Of a stretch of DNA of 64,000 nucleotides, positions 56,565 through 64,000 are shown piece after piece. The notes beneath the pieces are model-generated. The model had not been told where the DNA came from, did no database searches, and saw only the letters and a list, made by a program, of their open reading frames with translations. Made by a program: the position numbers and the translations under genes. Every line of letters starts with the position of its first letter. The first letter of the stretch is position 1. This stretch comes from UBA1479 sp048263775 (GTDB lineage Bacteria > Pseudomonadota > Alphaproteobacteria > Rhodospirillales > Casp-alpha2): NCBI GenBank assembly GCA_048263775.1, contig JBLXDU010000004.1, positions 324,290 to 388,289 of the forward strand, in the 5' to 3' direction.

Positions 56565-59108
56565 ATGAAGGCCCCGACACGTCAATTTCTGACGGCGACG
56601 ATCCTCGGGATTTCCTTGGGGGCGGTGTTGGTTTTCGCATCGCACACCGTTTATCAGCGCAACGTCGAGCAGGCCCGTGAAACCACGGCCCGCAAGTCTC
56701 AACAGGCGGCGTATCAGATCGAACTCCTGGTCAGTGCACGGCTCGGCGTCGGCCGGTATCTGCAGCAACTGTGGCTCGACGGCGGCATATCGACCGAACA
56801 GCAATTCCGGCGGCACGCCCGGGCCTTGCTCGGCACCTATTCAGGGATTCGCTTCATCTCGCGGCTTGACGCCGATGGGCGGTTCACCTGGATCGAGCCG
56901 GAAACCGTCGGCGCGGACCGCCTCGGCGGCTCCTTGCGCGATGATCCGGGGGCGCGCGAAACCTATGATCACGTCTCCAACAGCGATGCAGCGGCGTCCA
57001 GCCCGCCTTATGACTTTCCGGACGGTGCCAACGGGTTCGTGAACCTGACGCCGCTCATTTCAGCGGACCGACGGGTCGGCTACGTTAACGTAGCGTTCCA
57101 TACGGCGCCGATCATCGACCGGGCCCTGGGCAGGGGCATCACGGACCGCTTCCGGGTCGAAGTCCGATACGGCGGGCGCCTGATTCACACCGCGGGCGTC
57201 GCCGCCGACAAGGCGGCGGCCAGTGTTTTCGCCGCCACGGACGTCCGTGTGCTGGGCCGGGAATGGACAGTGACCCTGCGGCCGGCGGTGACGGTGCTTG
57301 CGGTGCAGATCGGCAATACACATGTCGCGGTGCTGGCGGTCGGCCTGCCGGCGGTTCTTCTCATATCGCTGCTGGCGGGCATGTTCCTGTCGCGCCACGA
57401 GGCGCTGCGCGCCAGCGAGGCCATGGCGGCGGCCCTGATCGAAAACGTGCCGTCGTCCCTCAACATCAAGGACCTGTCCGGGCGTTATCTGCGGGTCAAC
57501 CGGACGTTCTGCGAATGGGCCCAAAGATCGATGCCCGAGGTTATCGGTAAGACCGAAAACGAGGTTCATGGCGACCGTGGCGGCACATCGGATTTTGTCC
57601 GCGAACAGGATGCCGAGGTGATCGACCAGGGGATGCCGGTCTACCGGGAACGTTACGGCCCGTTCCGCGACGGTGTCATGCGTCATGTTCTGGTCGCCAA
57701 ATTCCCGATCACCGATGGTGCCGGGCAGATGGTCGCGCTTGGTACGGCAGTCACCGATATCTCGAAGCAGAAAGAGGCCGAGGATGTTCTGCGTCGCTCC
57801 CACGAGGAGTTGGAAAAACTGATCGCAGACCGGACCCGTGAACTGCGCAGCGAGATCCGTGTGCGCGAAATCGCCGAAACCTCATGGCGGGAAAGCGAGG
57901 AGCGCCTGCGTGATATCGCGGAATCGGCTTCGGACTGGTTCTGGGAAATGGATCAGGACTTGCGCTTCACCTATGTCTCCGACCGCTTTTTCCAGATCAC
58001 CGGCTTGGACCGCAGCGATCTTTTGGGCAAGACGCGCTGGGAGTTCGCCGGTGATTTGGATGACGATGAGCGCGCGCGCTTCGTGGATCATCGCGCCGAT
58101 ATGGAGGCCCATCGTCCGTTCCGAAACTTCGAATATGCTCTGTACAGCAAGTTGGGGGCGGAGATTTCCGTGCGTCTCAGCGGCCGCCCCGTGTTCGACG
58201 TGACGGGAGTCTTTATCGGCTATCGCGGCGCGGGCACCGACATCACGGCGACCCGCGCGGCCGAACGTGCCCTGGTGCGCGCCAAGGAGGACCTGGAACG
58301 CCGGGTCGACGAACGGACCAAGGAATTGCGCCAGGAAATCGCCGTCCGGCGCCGGGCTCAGGAATTGGCGGACCAGGCAAGCCGCGCGAAGACCGATTTC
58401 CTGGCCAACGTCAGCCATGAATTCCGCACACCGCTGAACGGCATCATCGGGTTTTCGGAAATTCTCGCGGCCGAGGTGTTCGGCCCGCTCGGCGCGCCCC
58501 GCTATCGGGAATACGCCGAGGACATCATCCGTTCGGGTCGCCACCTTCTGGCGCTGATCAATGACGTGCTCGACGTGTCGCGGATCGAGGCCGGGGCCAT
58601 GTCTTTGCACGAGGAGCCGGTCGACCTGGCCCGCGCCGTCGAGGAATGCGCGGCCATGGTCGAACAGCGGGCCGAGGCCAAGGAGATCGCCTTGGTCAAG
58701 CAGGTGCAGCCGGGTCTGCCGGCGATGATGGCGGATGTCACGCGTATCAAGCAGATTTTGCTCAATCTGGTGACCAACGCCGTGAAGTTCACGGAACAGG
58801 GCGGCGACGTGCGGGTCGAGGCGACTTGGTCGGCGGACGCGGGCCATGCCCTCATCGTGAGCGATACTGGCATCGGCATCGATCCGAAGGACATTCCCAA
58901 GGTGCTGATGCCGTTCGGCCAGGCTCACCGTGCCTTCACCCGCGCCCACGAAGGCTTCGGGCTGGGCCTGTCGCTGGTTCATTCCCTGACCGAGGAACAC
59001 GGCGGCAGCCTGGAGATCGACAGCGCCCCGGGCGAGGGCACCACGGTCACCGTGCGATTCCCCAAAAGCCGCACGGTCGGCGACGCCGACGCAGACGCCG
59101 GACAATAG
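56565..59108 (+). CDS. CHASE-PAS-PAS hybrid-type sensor histidine kinase
   Basis: A membrane sensor of 847 residues. A transmembrane helix (about 8-28) is followed by a periplasmic CHASE-like domain (about 30-245, with YSGIRFISRLDADGRFTWIEPE), a second helix (about 252-274), two PAS domains (about 285-400 and 435-560), a coiled linker with DERTKELRQEIA, the HisKA domain with the phosphorylated His618 in ANVSHEFRTPLNG, and the HATPase_c domain (LLNLVTNAVKFTEQGG; SDTGIGIDP; FGLGLSLVHSLTEEHGG). No receiver domain is fused and no response regulator adjoins. It ends in a Asp/Ala tail. It lies 103 bases after the amidohydrolase gene. Its periplasmic sensor might read the same ligand. Confidence 0.92.
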   Translation: MKAPTRQFLTATILGISLGAVLVFASHTVYQRNVEQARETTARKSQQAAYQIELLVSARLGVGRYLQQLWLDGGISTEQQFRRHARALLGTYSGIRFISRLDADGRFTWIEPETVGADRLGGSLRDDPGARETYDHVSNSDAAASSPPYDFPDGANGFVNLTPLISADRRVGYVNVAFHTAPIIDRALGRGITDRFRVEVRYGGRLIHTAGVAADKAAASVFAATDVRVLGREWTVTLRPAVTVLAVQIGNTHVAVLAVGLPAVLLISLLAGMFLSRHEALRASEAMAAALIENVPSSLNIKDLSGRYLRVNRTFCEWAQRSMPEVIGKTENEVHGDRGGTSDFVREQDAEVIDQGMPVYRERYGPFRDGVMRHVLVAKFPITDGAGQMVALGTAVTDISKQKEAEDVLRRSHEELEKLIADRTRELRSEIRVREIAETSWRESEERLRDIAESASDWFWEMDQDLRFTYVSDRFFQITGLDRSDLLGKTRWEFAGDLDDDERARFVDHRADMEAHRPFRNFEYALYSKLGAEISVRLSGRPVFDVTGVFIGYRGAGTDITATRAAERALVRAKEDLERRVDERTKELRQEIAVRRRAQELADQASRAKTDFLANVSHEFRTPLNGIIGFSEILAAEVFGPLGAPRYREYAEDIIRSGRHLLALINDVLDVSRIEAGAMSLHEEPVDLARAVEECAAMVEQRAEAKEIALVKQVQPGLPAMMADVTRIKQILLNLVTNAVKFTEQGGDVRVEATWSADAGHALIVSDTGIGIDPKDIPKVLMPFGQAHRAFTRAHEGFGLGLSLVHSLTEEHGGSLEIDSAPGEGTTVTVRFPKSRTVGDADADAGQ

Positions 59109-59144
59109 CCCCTGCGTCAACTGTCCGCGCCACTGCGCCGCGGC

Positions 59145-60113
59145 TTACATATAGTGGTGAATGATCTTCTCGCCGAAGAACCGCGTGCCCTCCATGGGGG
59201 GCATGGGCTGGAACACGATGTGATTGACGCCGGCGTCGATCCATTGATCGATGCGGTCGCGGACCTGGGCGACGTCGCCGATCAGGTTCGATTCCATGAC
59301 GTCGTCGACCGTGGGTGGAATGGGGAAGCGGTGTTTGCGCTCCTCAGCGTACATCTCGGCCCATTTGCGGGTTTCCTCGGGCCCCTTGTCGGCCAGACCG
59401 ACAGCCGAGATCGCGACCTCGAACGGCCGCTCGGTCAGCTGCGCCTTCATGCCGTCGACCAGGCCCTTCACCACGGCGGGGGCCTTGGAATACATGAACC
59501 ACACGTCGCCGTGCTTTTTCATCAGTTCCTGGGTCGGCGGCGAATCGCCGGCAATCCAGATCGGCGGATAAGGCTTCTGCGGCGGCTTGGGATGACAGAA
59601 CGCATCCTTCAGCTGATAGAACCGGCCGTCGAAGGAAAACCCGTTCGCGTCCTCGCATTCGATCAGGCCGCGGTAGATGGCAAGGCATTCATCCAGCCGG
59701 GCGATGCGTTCCAGCCCGTCGTCGGACCATTCGTCGAAGCCGTAGGACTTGGCCTCGGCGGCGAACCAGCCGGACCCGGGGGCCAGGATCACGCGGCCGC
59801 CGGTAATATGGTCGAGGGTGCAGGCGATCTTGGTCGTCAAGCCCGGGTGGCGGAAGGTGTTGTTGATGGAATGGCCGCCCAGGCGCACGCGCTTGGTGAG
59901 CGCACCGATCGCGGTCATGACCGTCCAGTACTCCAGGATCGGTTTGGAGCGGTCGAGATGCGCGTTCTCCACATGATCGGGGATCCAGACGGAATCGAAG
60001 CCCAGATCCTCGGCCACGCGGGCCATCTCCAGCGCGTATTCGAAACCGGATGACGTCGCGCCCATTTCGCCCTGCACGGTCAGGCGCACGCCGAACTTTA
60101 CCTTGTCGGTCAT
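59145..60113 (-). CDS. LLM class F420/flavin-dependent oxidoreductase
   Basis: A 322-residue bacterial luciferase-like monooxygenase (TIM barrel). The opening KFGVRLTVQGEMGATSSGFEYALEMARVAEDLGFDSVWIPDHVENA and IGALTKRVRLGGHSINNTFRHPGLTTKIACTLDHITGGRVILAPGSGW are typical of the F420-dependent N5,N10-methylene-H4MPT reductase-like group. Whether it uses F420 or FMN is not known; many alphaproteobacterial members use FMN. The start at 60113 (MTDKVKFG) follows GGGAGG; an upstream 65-residue Arg/Pro-rich extension is not coding. It converges with the sensor kinase. Confidence 0.9.
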   Translation of the reverse strand: MTDKVKFGVRLTVQGEMGATSSGFEYALEMARVAEDLGFDSVWIPDHVENAHLDRSKPILEYWTVMTAIGALTKRVRLGGHSINNTFRHPGLTTKIACTLDHITGGRVILAPGSGWFAAEAKSYGFDEWSDDGLERIARLDECLAIYRGLIECEDANGFSFDGRFYQLKDAFCHPKPPQKPYPPIWIAGDSPPTQELMKKHGDVWFMYSKAPAVVKGLVDGMKAQLTERPFEVAISAVGLADKGPEETRKWAEMYAEERKHRFPIPPTVDDVMESNLIGDVAQVRDRIDQWIDAGVNHIVFQPMPPMEGTRFFGEKIIHHYM

Positions 60114-60320
60114 TGAAATCCTCCCAATCGGCTCGCCGTTACAGGTCCGGCCGGGTTTGGCTCCGGCCGGTTCGGCGATCCTAGATGCCGCCCCCCTTGA
60201 GGCACGACGATAGGGAGCATTCGCCGGGTAGGCAAGGCGCTGGGGGTAAGGGGGGCAGTCTGGCGGGATTGTGATGCGGCGTCGATTGCACGGTTCGGCC
60301 GGACACATTATGTCTTATGA

Positions 60321-61349
60321 ATGTGGAGACGACTGCTTTTCGCCGGAATGACCGCGGCCGTGCTCGGCGCGCTGCCCGCCCGTGCGGAGCCCGTCGATGC
60401 CGCCATCGCCGTCGCCGCCCGGGCCTGGCAGCAGGCCATGGGCGACAAGGCGCCGTCGGCGACGTTCCCGTTCACGGACGATGAACGCTTCGACTGGGCC
60501 TATACGCCGGGATACCGCAAGGGGGTTCCGATCCGTGATATGACGCCGCCCCAGCGGGCCGCTGCCGGGGCCTTGTTGCGCAGCACACTGTCGGCGCCGG
60601 GCATGGCCAAGGCGGAGGCGATCATGGCGCTTGAGGCCGTGCTGGCCGAGGTCGAAGGCTCGTCCCTTAATTACCGCGATCCGGAAAAATATTTCGTCTC
60701 CGTGTTCGGCGTGCCGGGCCGCCACCCCTGGGGCTGGCGGCTGGAGGGGCATCACCTGTCGGTTAACGTCACCGTCGCAGCGCCGGGCACGGTTTCGCTG
60801 ACGCCGGTTTTTCTCGGCACCAACCCGGCGGAGATTCCGGGCGGCCCCCGCAAGGGTGAGCGCGTACAACGCGACGAATACGTCCTGGCGCTGCGCTTCG
60901 CGGACAGCCTTGATGCGGGCCAGCGCGCCCGGGCCCTCTTGAGGGAGCGCTCCCTCGGCAACGTGGTCGCCGGCCCTGGCCGGGGCGATTCCCTGGCGAC
61001 GCCTGAAGGCTTGCCCGTTGACGCCTTAAGTCAGCCGCAGCAGGCCCTGCTGATGGCATTGATCCGAACTTACGTGGGCCTCGCCCGCGACGAAATCGGC
61101 CGCCCCTACATGGAATTGGTGCAGGAGGGCTGGGCCGACACCCGCGTCGCCTGGGCCGGCCCCATGGCCGAGGGGGCGGCCTTCTACTACCGCATCCATG
61201 GCCCCCGCATCCTGATCGAATTCGACAATTCGCAGAACGCCGCCAACCACATCCACAGCCTGTGGCGCGATCCGGCCAACGATTTCGGCCGCGACGACCT
61301 GCATCATCACTACAAGGGGGCGCCGGAAGCCCACGGACACCGGCCTTAG
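60321..61349 (+). CDS. DUF3500 family exported protein
   Basis: A 342-residue exported protein. The signal peptide (RRLLFAGMTAAVLGALPARA) ends near residue 22. The DUF3500 domain spans the rest: FPFTDDERFDWAYTP, MTPPQRAAAGALLRSTLSAPGMAKAEAIMALEAVL, YFVSVFGVPGRHPWGWRLEGHHLSVNVTV, and HIHSLWRDPANDFGRDDLHHHYKGA near the end. The pattern of histidines and acidic residues suggests a metal site. Function is unknown; members are often annotated near copper or redox proteins. Divergent from the LLM gene. Confidence 0.88.
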   Translation: MWRRLLFAGMTAAVLGALPARAEPVDAAIAVAARAWQQAMGDKAPSATFPFTDDERFDWAYTPGYRKGVPIRDMTPPQRAAAGALLRSTLSAPGMAKAEAIMALEAVLAEVEGSSLNYRDPEKYFVSVFGVPGRHPWGWRLEGHHLSVNVTVAAPGTVSLTPVFLGTNPAEIPGGPRKGERVQRDEYVLALRFADSLDAGQRARALLRERSLGNVVAGPGRGDSLATPEGLPVDALSQPQQALLMALIRTYVGLARDEIGRPYMELVQEGWADTRVAWAGPMAEGAAFYYRIHGPRILIEFDNSQNAANHIHSLWRDPANDFGRDDLHHHYKGAPEAHGHRP

Positions 61350-61364
61350 GGGCGGCGTGGGCAA

Positions 61365-61391
61365 ACAAAAACCCGCCGGTTCGCGGCGGGT
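61365..61391 (-). terminator. Rho-independent terminator for the minus-strand tRNA-Ala
   Basis: On the minus strand a perfect 8-base stem ACCCGCCG / CGGCGGGT (61391-61384 and 61378-61371), loop of five, runs directly into TTTTTGTTTG (61370-61361). It lies 28 bases after the tRNA 3' end and probably also slows plus-strand transcripts from the DUF3500 gene. Confidence 0.85.
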
Positions 61392-61419
61392 CTTGGTCGA
61401 TCTTCCTTGAGAAGAAGAA

Positions 61420-61495
<76 letters not shown>

Positions 61496-61713
61496 ACGGG
61501 GTCCCGCCAGCATGTGCCCTGGCGGGAAAATTTGGGAACGCCGGCGAACCGGGACCCGGAAAATACGTCTGCCGGGTGCCCCGGTCAACCGGGACGCGGA
61601 ACATAAAGACGGTTGGGATCGGATGGCAAGGGGAAAATGACGCGGCGCCCGCTTTAAGGCGCTGACGGCGCCGCATCTTTATTCCTTGCTCTCCGCCCGG
61701 ACGCGTTCCGGCC

Positions 61714-62112
61714 CTATTCCTTGACCGGGTCCTCCGTCTCGATATGTTCGCGGACCTCGTCCAGGTCGTCGTCGTCTTCACCCAGATCGGCCGTGTCTTC
61801 GATGAGGTCGTCGTCCTCGTCGTCGTCGAGCACGTCTTCCACGTCGTCATCGGCAAGATCGTCGTCGTCGTCGACATCGGGCAGGACCGCGTCCAAATCG
61901 TCATCATCCTCGTCGGGAACAACCTTCGCCTTGGGCTTGGCTTCCTTCTGAGGAACCGGTTTCGCCACAGCTCCCCGTTTCGGGCGGAACGCCTGAAGCG
62001 GGTCGTTGGTGGCACCGCACGACGGGCACGTCGCGGGCTCGCGTCTCATGTCGTAAAACTTATTGCTGCAACTGGCGCAGGTGACCTTGCGGCCCCATTC
62101 GGGTTTCGCCAC
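61714..62112 (-). CDS. FYDLN acid domain protein (TIGR02300)
   Basis: A 132-residue protein in the alphaproteobacterial FYDLN-acid family. The N-terminus is a four-cysteine zinc ribbon: CASC near residue 12 and CPSCGATN near 29, with KFYDMRREPA replacing the eponymous FYDLN. A Lys/Pro linker leads to a C-terminal tail of about 65 residues that is almost continuously Asp/Glu (DDDDLDAVLPDVDDDDDLADDDVEDV). It is likely cytoplasmic and unfolded at the tail. Function unknown. It diverges from aroA over 230 bases. Confidence 0.9.
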   Translation of the reverse strand: MAKPEWGRKVTCASCSNKFYDMRREPATCPSCGATNDPLQAFRPKRGAVAKPVPQKEAKPKAKVVPDEDDDDLDAVLPDVDDDDDLADDDVEDVLDDDEDDDLIEDTADLGEDDDDLDEVREHIETEDPVKE

Positions 62113-62342
62113 GGGCTGCCTCCCGCTGTCTGGAGTTGTGCCTGATTCCCCCCAAGGGAATGCCGTTTCTTATTCGTTTCTTGCCGTGCCCAATGCCATG
62201 AACGCCGCGCCCTGTCAAAAGCAAAATGCCGCTGATTTCACATTCCGTGGGTGATTGGCGGCGAGCGGCCCGATATGCTAGAGACCTGCGGCGGCAAAGC
62301 GTCGCCCGCCGGCCTTCTTTTTCAAGGGGAGACCCCGTTTCC

Positions 62343-63701
62343 GTGAGTGATGCATACACCACCAAGACGCCGCTTCGGGCGGGCCCTTCGGGGCCCTTGT
62401 CGGGCGCCGTGCGGGTCCCCGGTGACAAGTCGATTTCCCACCGGGCATTGATGCTGGGGGCGCTTTGCGTCGGCGAGACCCGGGTCACCGGTCTGCTTGA
62501 GGGCGAAGACGTCCTGGCCACGGCGGCCGCGGTCAACGCCATGGGCGCGCGGGCGGAGCGATACGCCAGCGCACCCGACGGCAACACCTGGCGCGTCATC
62601 GGCTGCGGCGTCGGCGGCTTGTCCGAGCCCGAGAACGTGATCGACATGGGTAATGCCGGCACCGGCGTGCGCCTGATGATGGGTGTCGTCGCCGGTCACG
62701 ACATGACGGCGACCTTCACGGGCGATGCCTCCCTGTGCCGCCGGCCCATGGGCCGGGTGACGGCGCCGCTGGAACGCATGGGCGCCAAGTTCACCGGCCG
62801 CGACGGCGGTCTGTTGCCGATGACCGTCAAGGGGGCGGCGGAACCGCTGCCCATCGAATACGCCCTGCCCGTGGCCTCGGCCCAGGTCAAGTCGGCGGTG
62901 CTGCTGGCGGGCCTCAACGCGCCCGGGGTGACCACGGTGGTGGAGCCACAGCCGACCCGCGACCATACGGAAAACATGCTGCGCTGGTTCGGCGCCGAGG
63001 TCACCGTGCAGGACACGGCGCGCGGGCGCCGGATTTCACTGATTGGGCGGCCCGAACTGGTTGCCCGCGACGTCGCCGTGCCGGCCGATATTTCGTCCGC
63101 CGCCTTTCCTCTGGTCGCGGCGCTGCTGGTGCCGGGTTCGGACGTTACGCTGAAGGACGTCGGCCTCAACCCGCTGCGCGCCGGTATCCTGACGACGCTG
63201 CGCGAGATGGGGGCTGAGATCGAGGTATTGGGTGCACGCGAGGAAGCGGGTGAGCCTGTCGCGGACCTGCGTGTCACGGCCGGGCCGCTCAAGGGCGTCA
63301 CCGTTCCGGCGGACCGCGCTCCCTCGATGATCGACGAATACCCCATCCTTGCCGTCGCTGCGGCCCTGGCCGAAGGCGAAACCCGCATGGAGGGGCTTGA
63401 GGAACTGCGGGTCAAGGAAAGCGACCGTCTGGCCGCCATGGCGCGCGGGCTTGCCGCCGCCGGGGTCGAGGTCGAGGAAGGCCCCGATTATCTGGTGGTC
63501 ACGGGATCGGGCGGCAAGCCGCTCCGGGGCGGCTGCACGGTGACGGTCGATCTTGACCACCGCATCGCCATGGCCTTTCTGGTTCTGGGACTGGTCACGG
63601 AACAGCCGGTCACCATCGATGACGGCGACGCCATGGCGACCAGCTTTCCGGGCTTCGCCGCCATGATGCGGGGCCTCGGCGCGGATATCGCGGATATTTA
63701 A
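62343..63701 (+). CDS. aroA: 3-phosphoshikimate 1-carboxyvinyltransferase (EPSP synthase) AroA
   Basis: Sixth shikimate enzyme; transfers enolpyruvate from PEP to shikimate 3-phosphate. 452 residues. PGDKSISHRALMLGAL holds the active-site Lys and Arg; GNAGTGVRLMMGVVAGHDMTATFTGDASLCRRPMGRV and AALAEGETRMEGLEELRVKESDRLAAM follow; the C-terminal DHRIAMAFLVLGL contains the second conserved Arg. The LPADISSAAFPLVAALL core is intact. The residue after NAGT is Gly, as in type I/II plants and bacteria; herbicide class was not assigned. The GTG at 62343 follows GGGGAGA. cmk follows 15 bases downstream. Confidence 0.97.
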   Translation: MSDAYTTKTPLRAGPSGPLSGAVRVPGDKSISHRALMLGALCVGETRVTGLLEGEDVLATAAAVNAMGARAERYASAPDGNTWRVIGCGVGGLSEPENVIDMGNAGTGVRLMMGVVAGHDMTATFTGDASLCRRPMGRVTAPLERMGAKFTGRDGGLLPMTVKGAAEPLPIEYALPVASAQVKSAVLLAGLNAPGVTTVVEPQPTRDHTENMLRWFGAEVTVQDTARGRRISLIGRPELVARDVAVPADISSAAFPLVAALLVPGSDVTLKDVGLNPLRAGILTTLREMGAEIEVLGAREEAGEPVADLRVTAGPLKGVTVPADRAPSMIDEYPILAVAAALAEGETRMEGLEELRVKESDRLAAMARGLAAAGVEVEEGPDYLVVTGSGGKPLRGGCTVTVDLDHRIAMAFLVLGLVTEQPVTIDDGDAMATSFPGFAAMMRGLGADIADI

Positions 63702-63716
63702 GTAGGGAGTGGGGGC

Positions 63717-64000
63717 ATGATCATCGCCATCGACGGGCCCGCCGCGGCGGGCAAGGGGACCCTGGCCCGGCGCATCGCCCGCGACCTGGGCTTTGCCTAT
63801 CTGGATACGGGCCTGCTCTATCGGGCCACGGGCAAGCGGGTGCTGGAGGCCGGGGCCGACCCGGAAGACGCCGAGGCGGCCGAAGCAGAGGCCCTGGCGC
63901 TGGAGCCCCGGGATCTGGAACGCCCGGACCTGCGCACGGACGCGGTCGCCCAGGCGGGGGCCAAGGTCTCTGCCGTGCCCGGTGTGCGGGCGGGGGTGCT
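63717..64000 (+). CDS. cmk: Cytidylate kinase (5' part; runs off window)
   Basis: CMP/dCMP kinase, phosphorylates CMP with ATP. The 94 visible codons begin with IIAIDGPAAAGKGTLARRIAR (P-loop) and AYLDTGLLYRATG (nucleoside monophosphate site), the normal N-terminus of bacterial Cmk. The start ATG at 63717 is preceded by GGGAGTGGGGG. The aroA-cmk order (often followed by rpsA) is conserved in Proteobacteria. The 3' end lies beyond base 64000. Confidence 0.95.
   Translation, partial: MIIAIDGPAAAGKGTLARRIARDLGFAYLDTGLLYRATGKRVLEAGADPEDAEAAEAEALALEPRDLERPDLRTDAVAQAGAKVSAVPGVRAGV

Overview
The window is a G+C-rich bacterial chromosome segment (roughly 60-65 % by eye) with no phage, insertion sequence, plasmid or CRISPR signal. 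Several families point to the Alphaproteobacteria, most likely a Rhodospirillales-type lineage. These are aerobic cobaltochelatase CobN, the FYDLN-acid (TIGR02300) protein, paired DUF1150 proteins beside an Hsp20, EgtB/EgtD, a KdsD-LptCAB-RpoN-HPF-PtsN block, and an NDUFA9-like dehydrogenase. Genus-level placement cannot be made from what is visible.

Layout. 1-5.2 kb: end of a cobalamin cluster (cobN 3' part, cobO, an SYLF-domain lipoprotein, cobQ). 5.2-8.5 kb: housekeeping and small genes (YkvA, SDR dehydrogenase, pterin dehydratase, zincin, MscS channel, CheY-like receiver). 8.7-11.8 kb: a divergent pair of an outer-membrane beta-barrel and a FecR-domain protein with a very long alanine-rich tail. 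12-24.4 kb: core genes (tRNA-Ala(CGC), yggT, yggU, folD, csp, lepA, tRNA-Ser(GGA)) mixed with LysR/tautomerase, LysE, and a row of oxidoreductases and a MetE-like enzyme. 24.4-27.3 kb: ergothioneine genes egtB-egtD. 27.4-34.9 kb: an uncharacterised envelope region with a small membrane protein, an AMIN-like secreted protein, three DUF4402 proteins, a PapD-like chaperone and an atypical usher-like barrel. 35-40.9 kb: RraA-like, D-cysteine desulfhydrase-like, M17 peptidase, MarR, NDUFA9-like, tRNA-Leu(CAG), RNase D. 41-47.4 kb: kdsD-lptC-lptA-lptB-rpoN-hpf-ptsN. 47.5-48.8 kb: two DUF1150 genes and hsp20. 48.9-59.1 kb: an AstE/ASPA-type deacylase divergent from a dipeptide-type ABC transporter that is translationally coupled to an N-formylglutamate amidohydrolase and followed by a sensor kinase. 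59.1-64 kb: LLM oxidoreductase, DUF3500 protein, tRNA-Ala(GGC), TIGR02300, aroA and the start of cmk.

Best leads. (1) The DUF4402/chaperone/usher-like locus at 29.2-34.9 kb resembles a chaperone-usher surface-fibre system built from non-classical parts. Its leader carries three 11-bp-spaced TGTCAG-type direct repeats placed 10 bp before a CATAAG hexamer. A matching element (two repeats, 10 bp, TATAAG) lies on the opposite strand at 27.8 kb. Both look like PhoB/OmpR-family activated promoters. (2) The hsp20 leader can fold so that its GAGGAG ribosome-binding site pairs with a UCGCU anti-Shine-Dalgarno strand with one unpaired G, the hallmark of a ROSE-type RNA thermometer. (3) The FecR protein's Ala-rich tail repeats a 16-residue peptide unit whose codons are scrambled between copies. 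(4) Two deacylases flank a peptide-type importer, which suggests an N-acyl amino acid uptake module.

All calls come from reading translations and bases directly. No database search or folding program was run. Product names rest on recognised family motifs, and start codons were chosen from ribosome-binding sites, signal peptides and overlaps.
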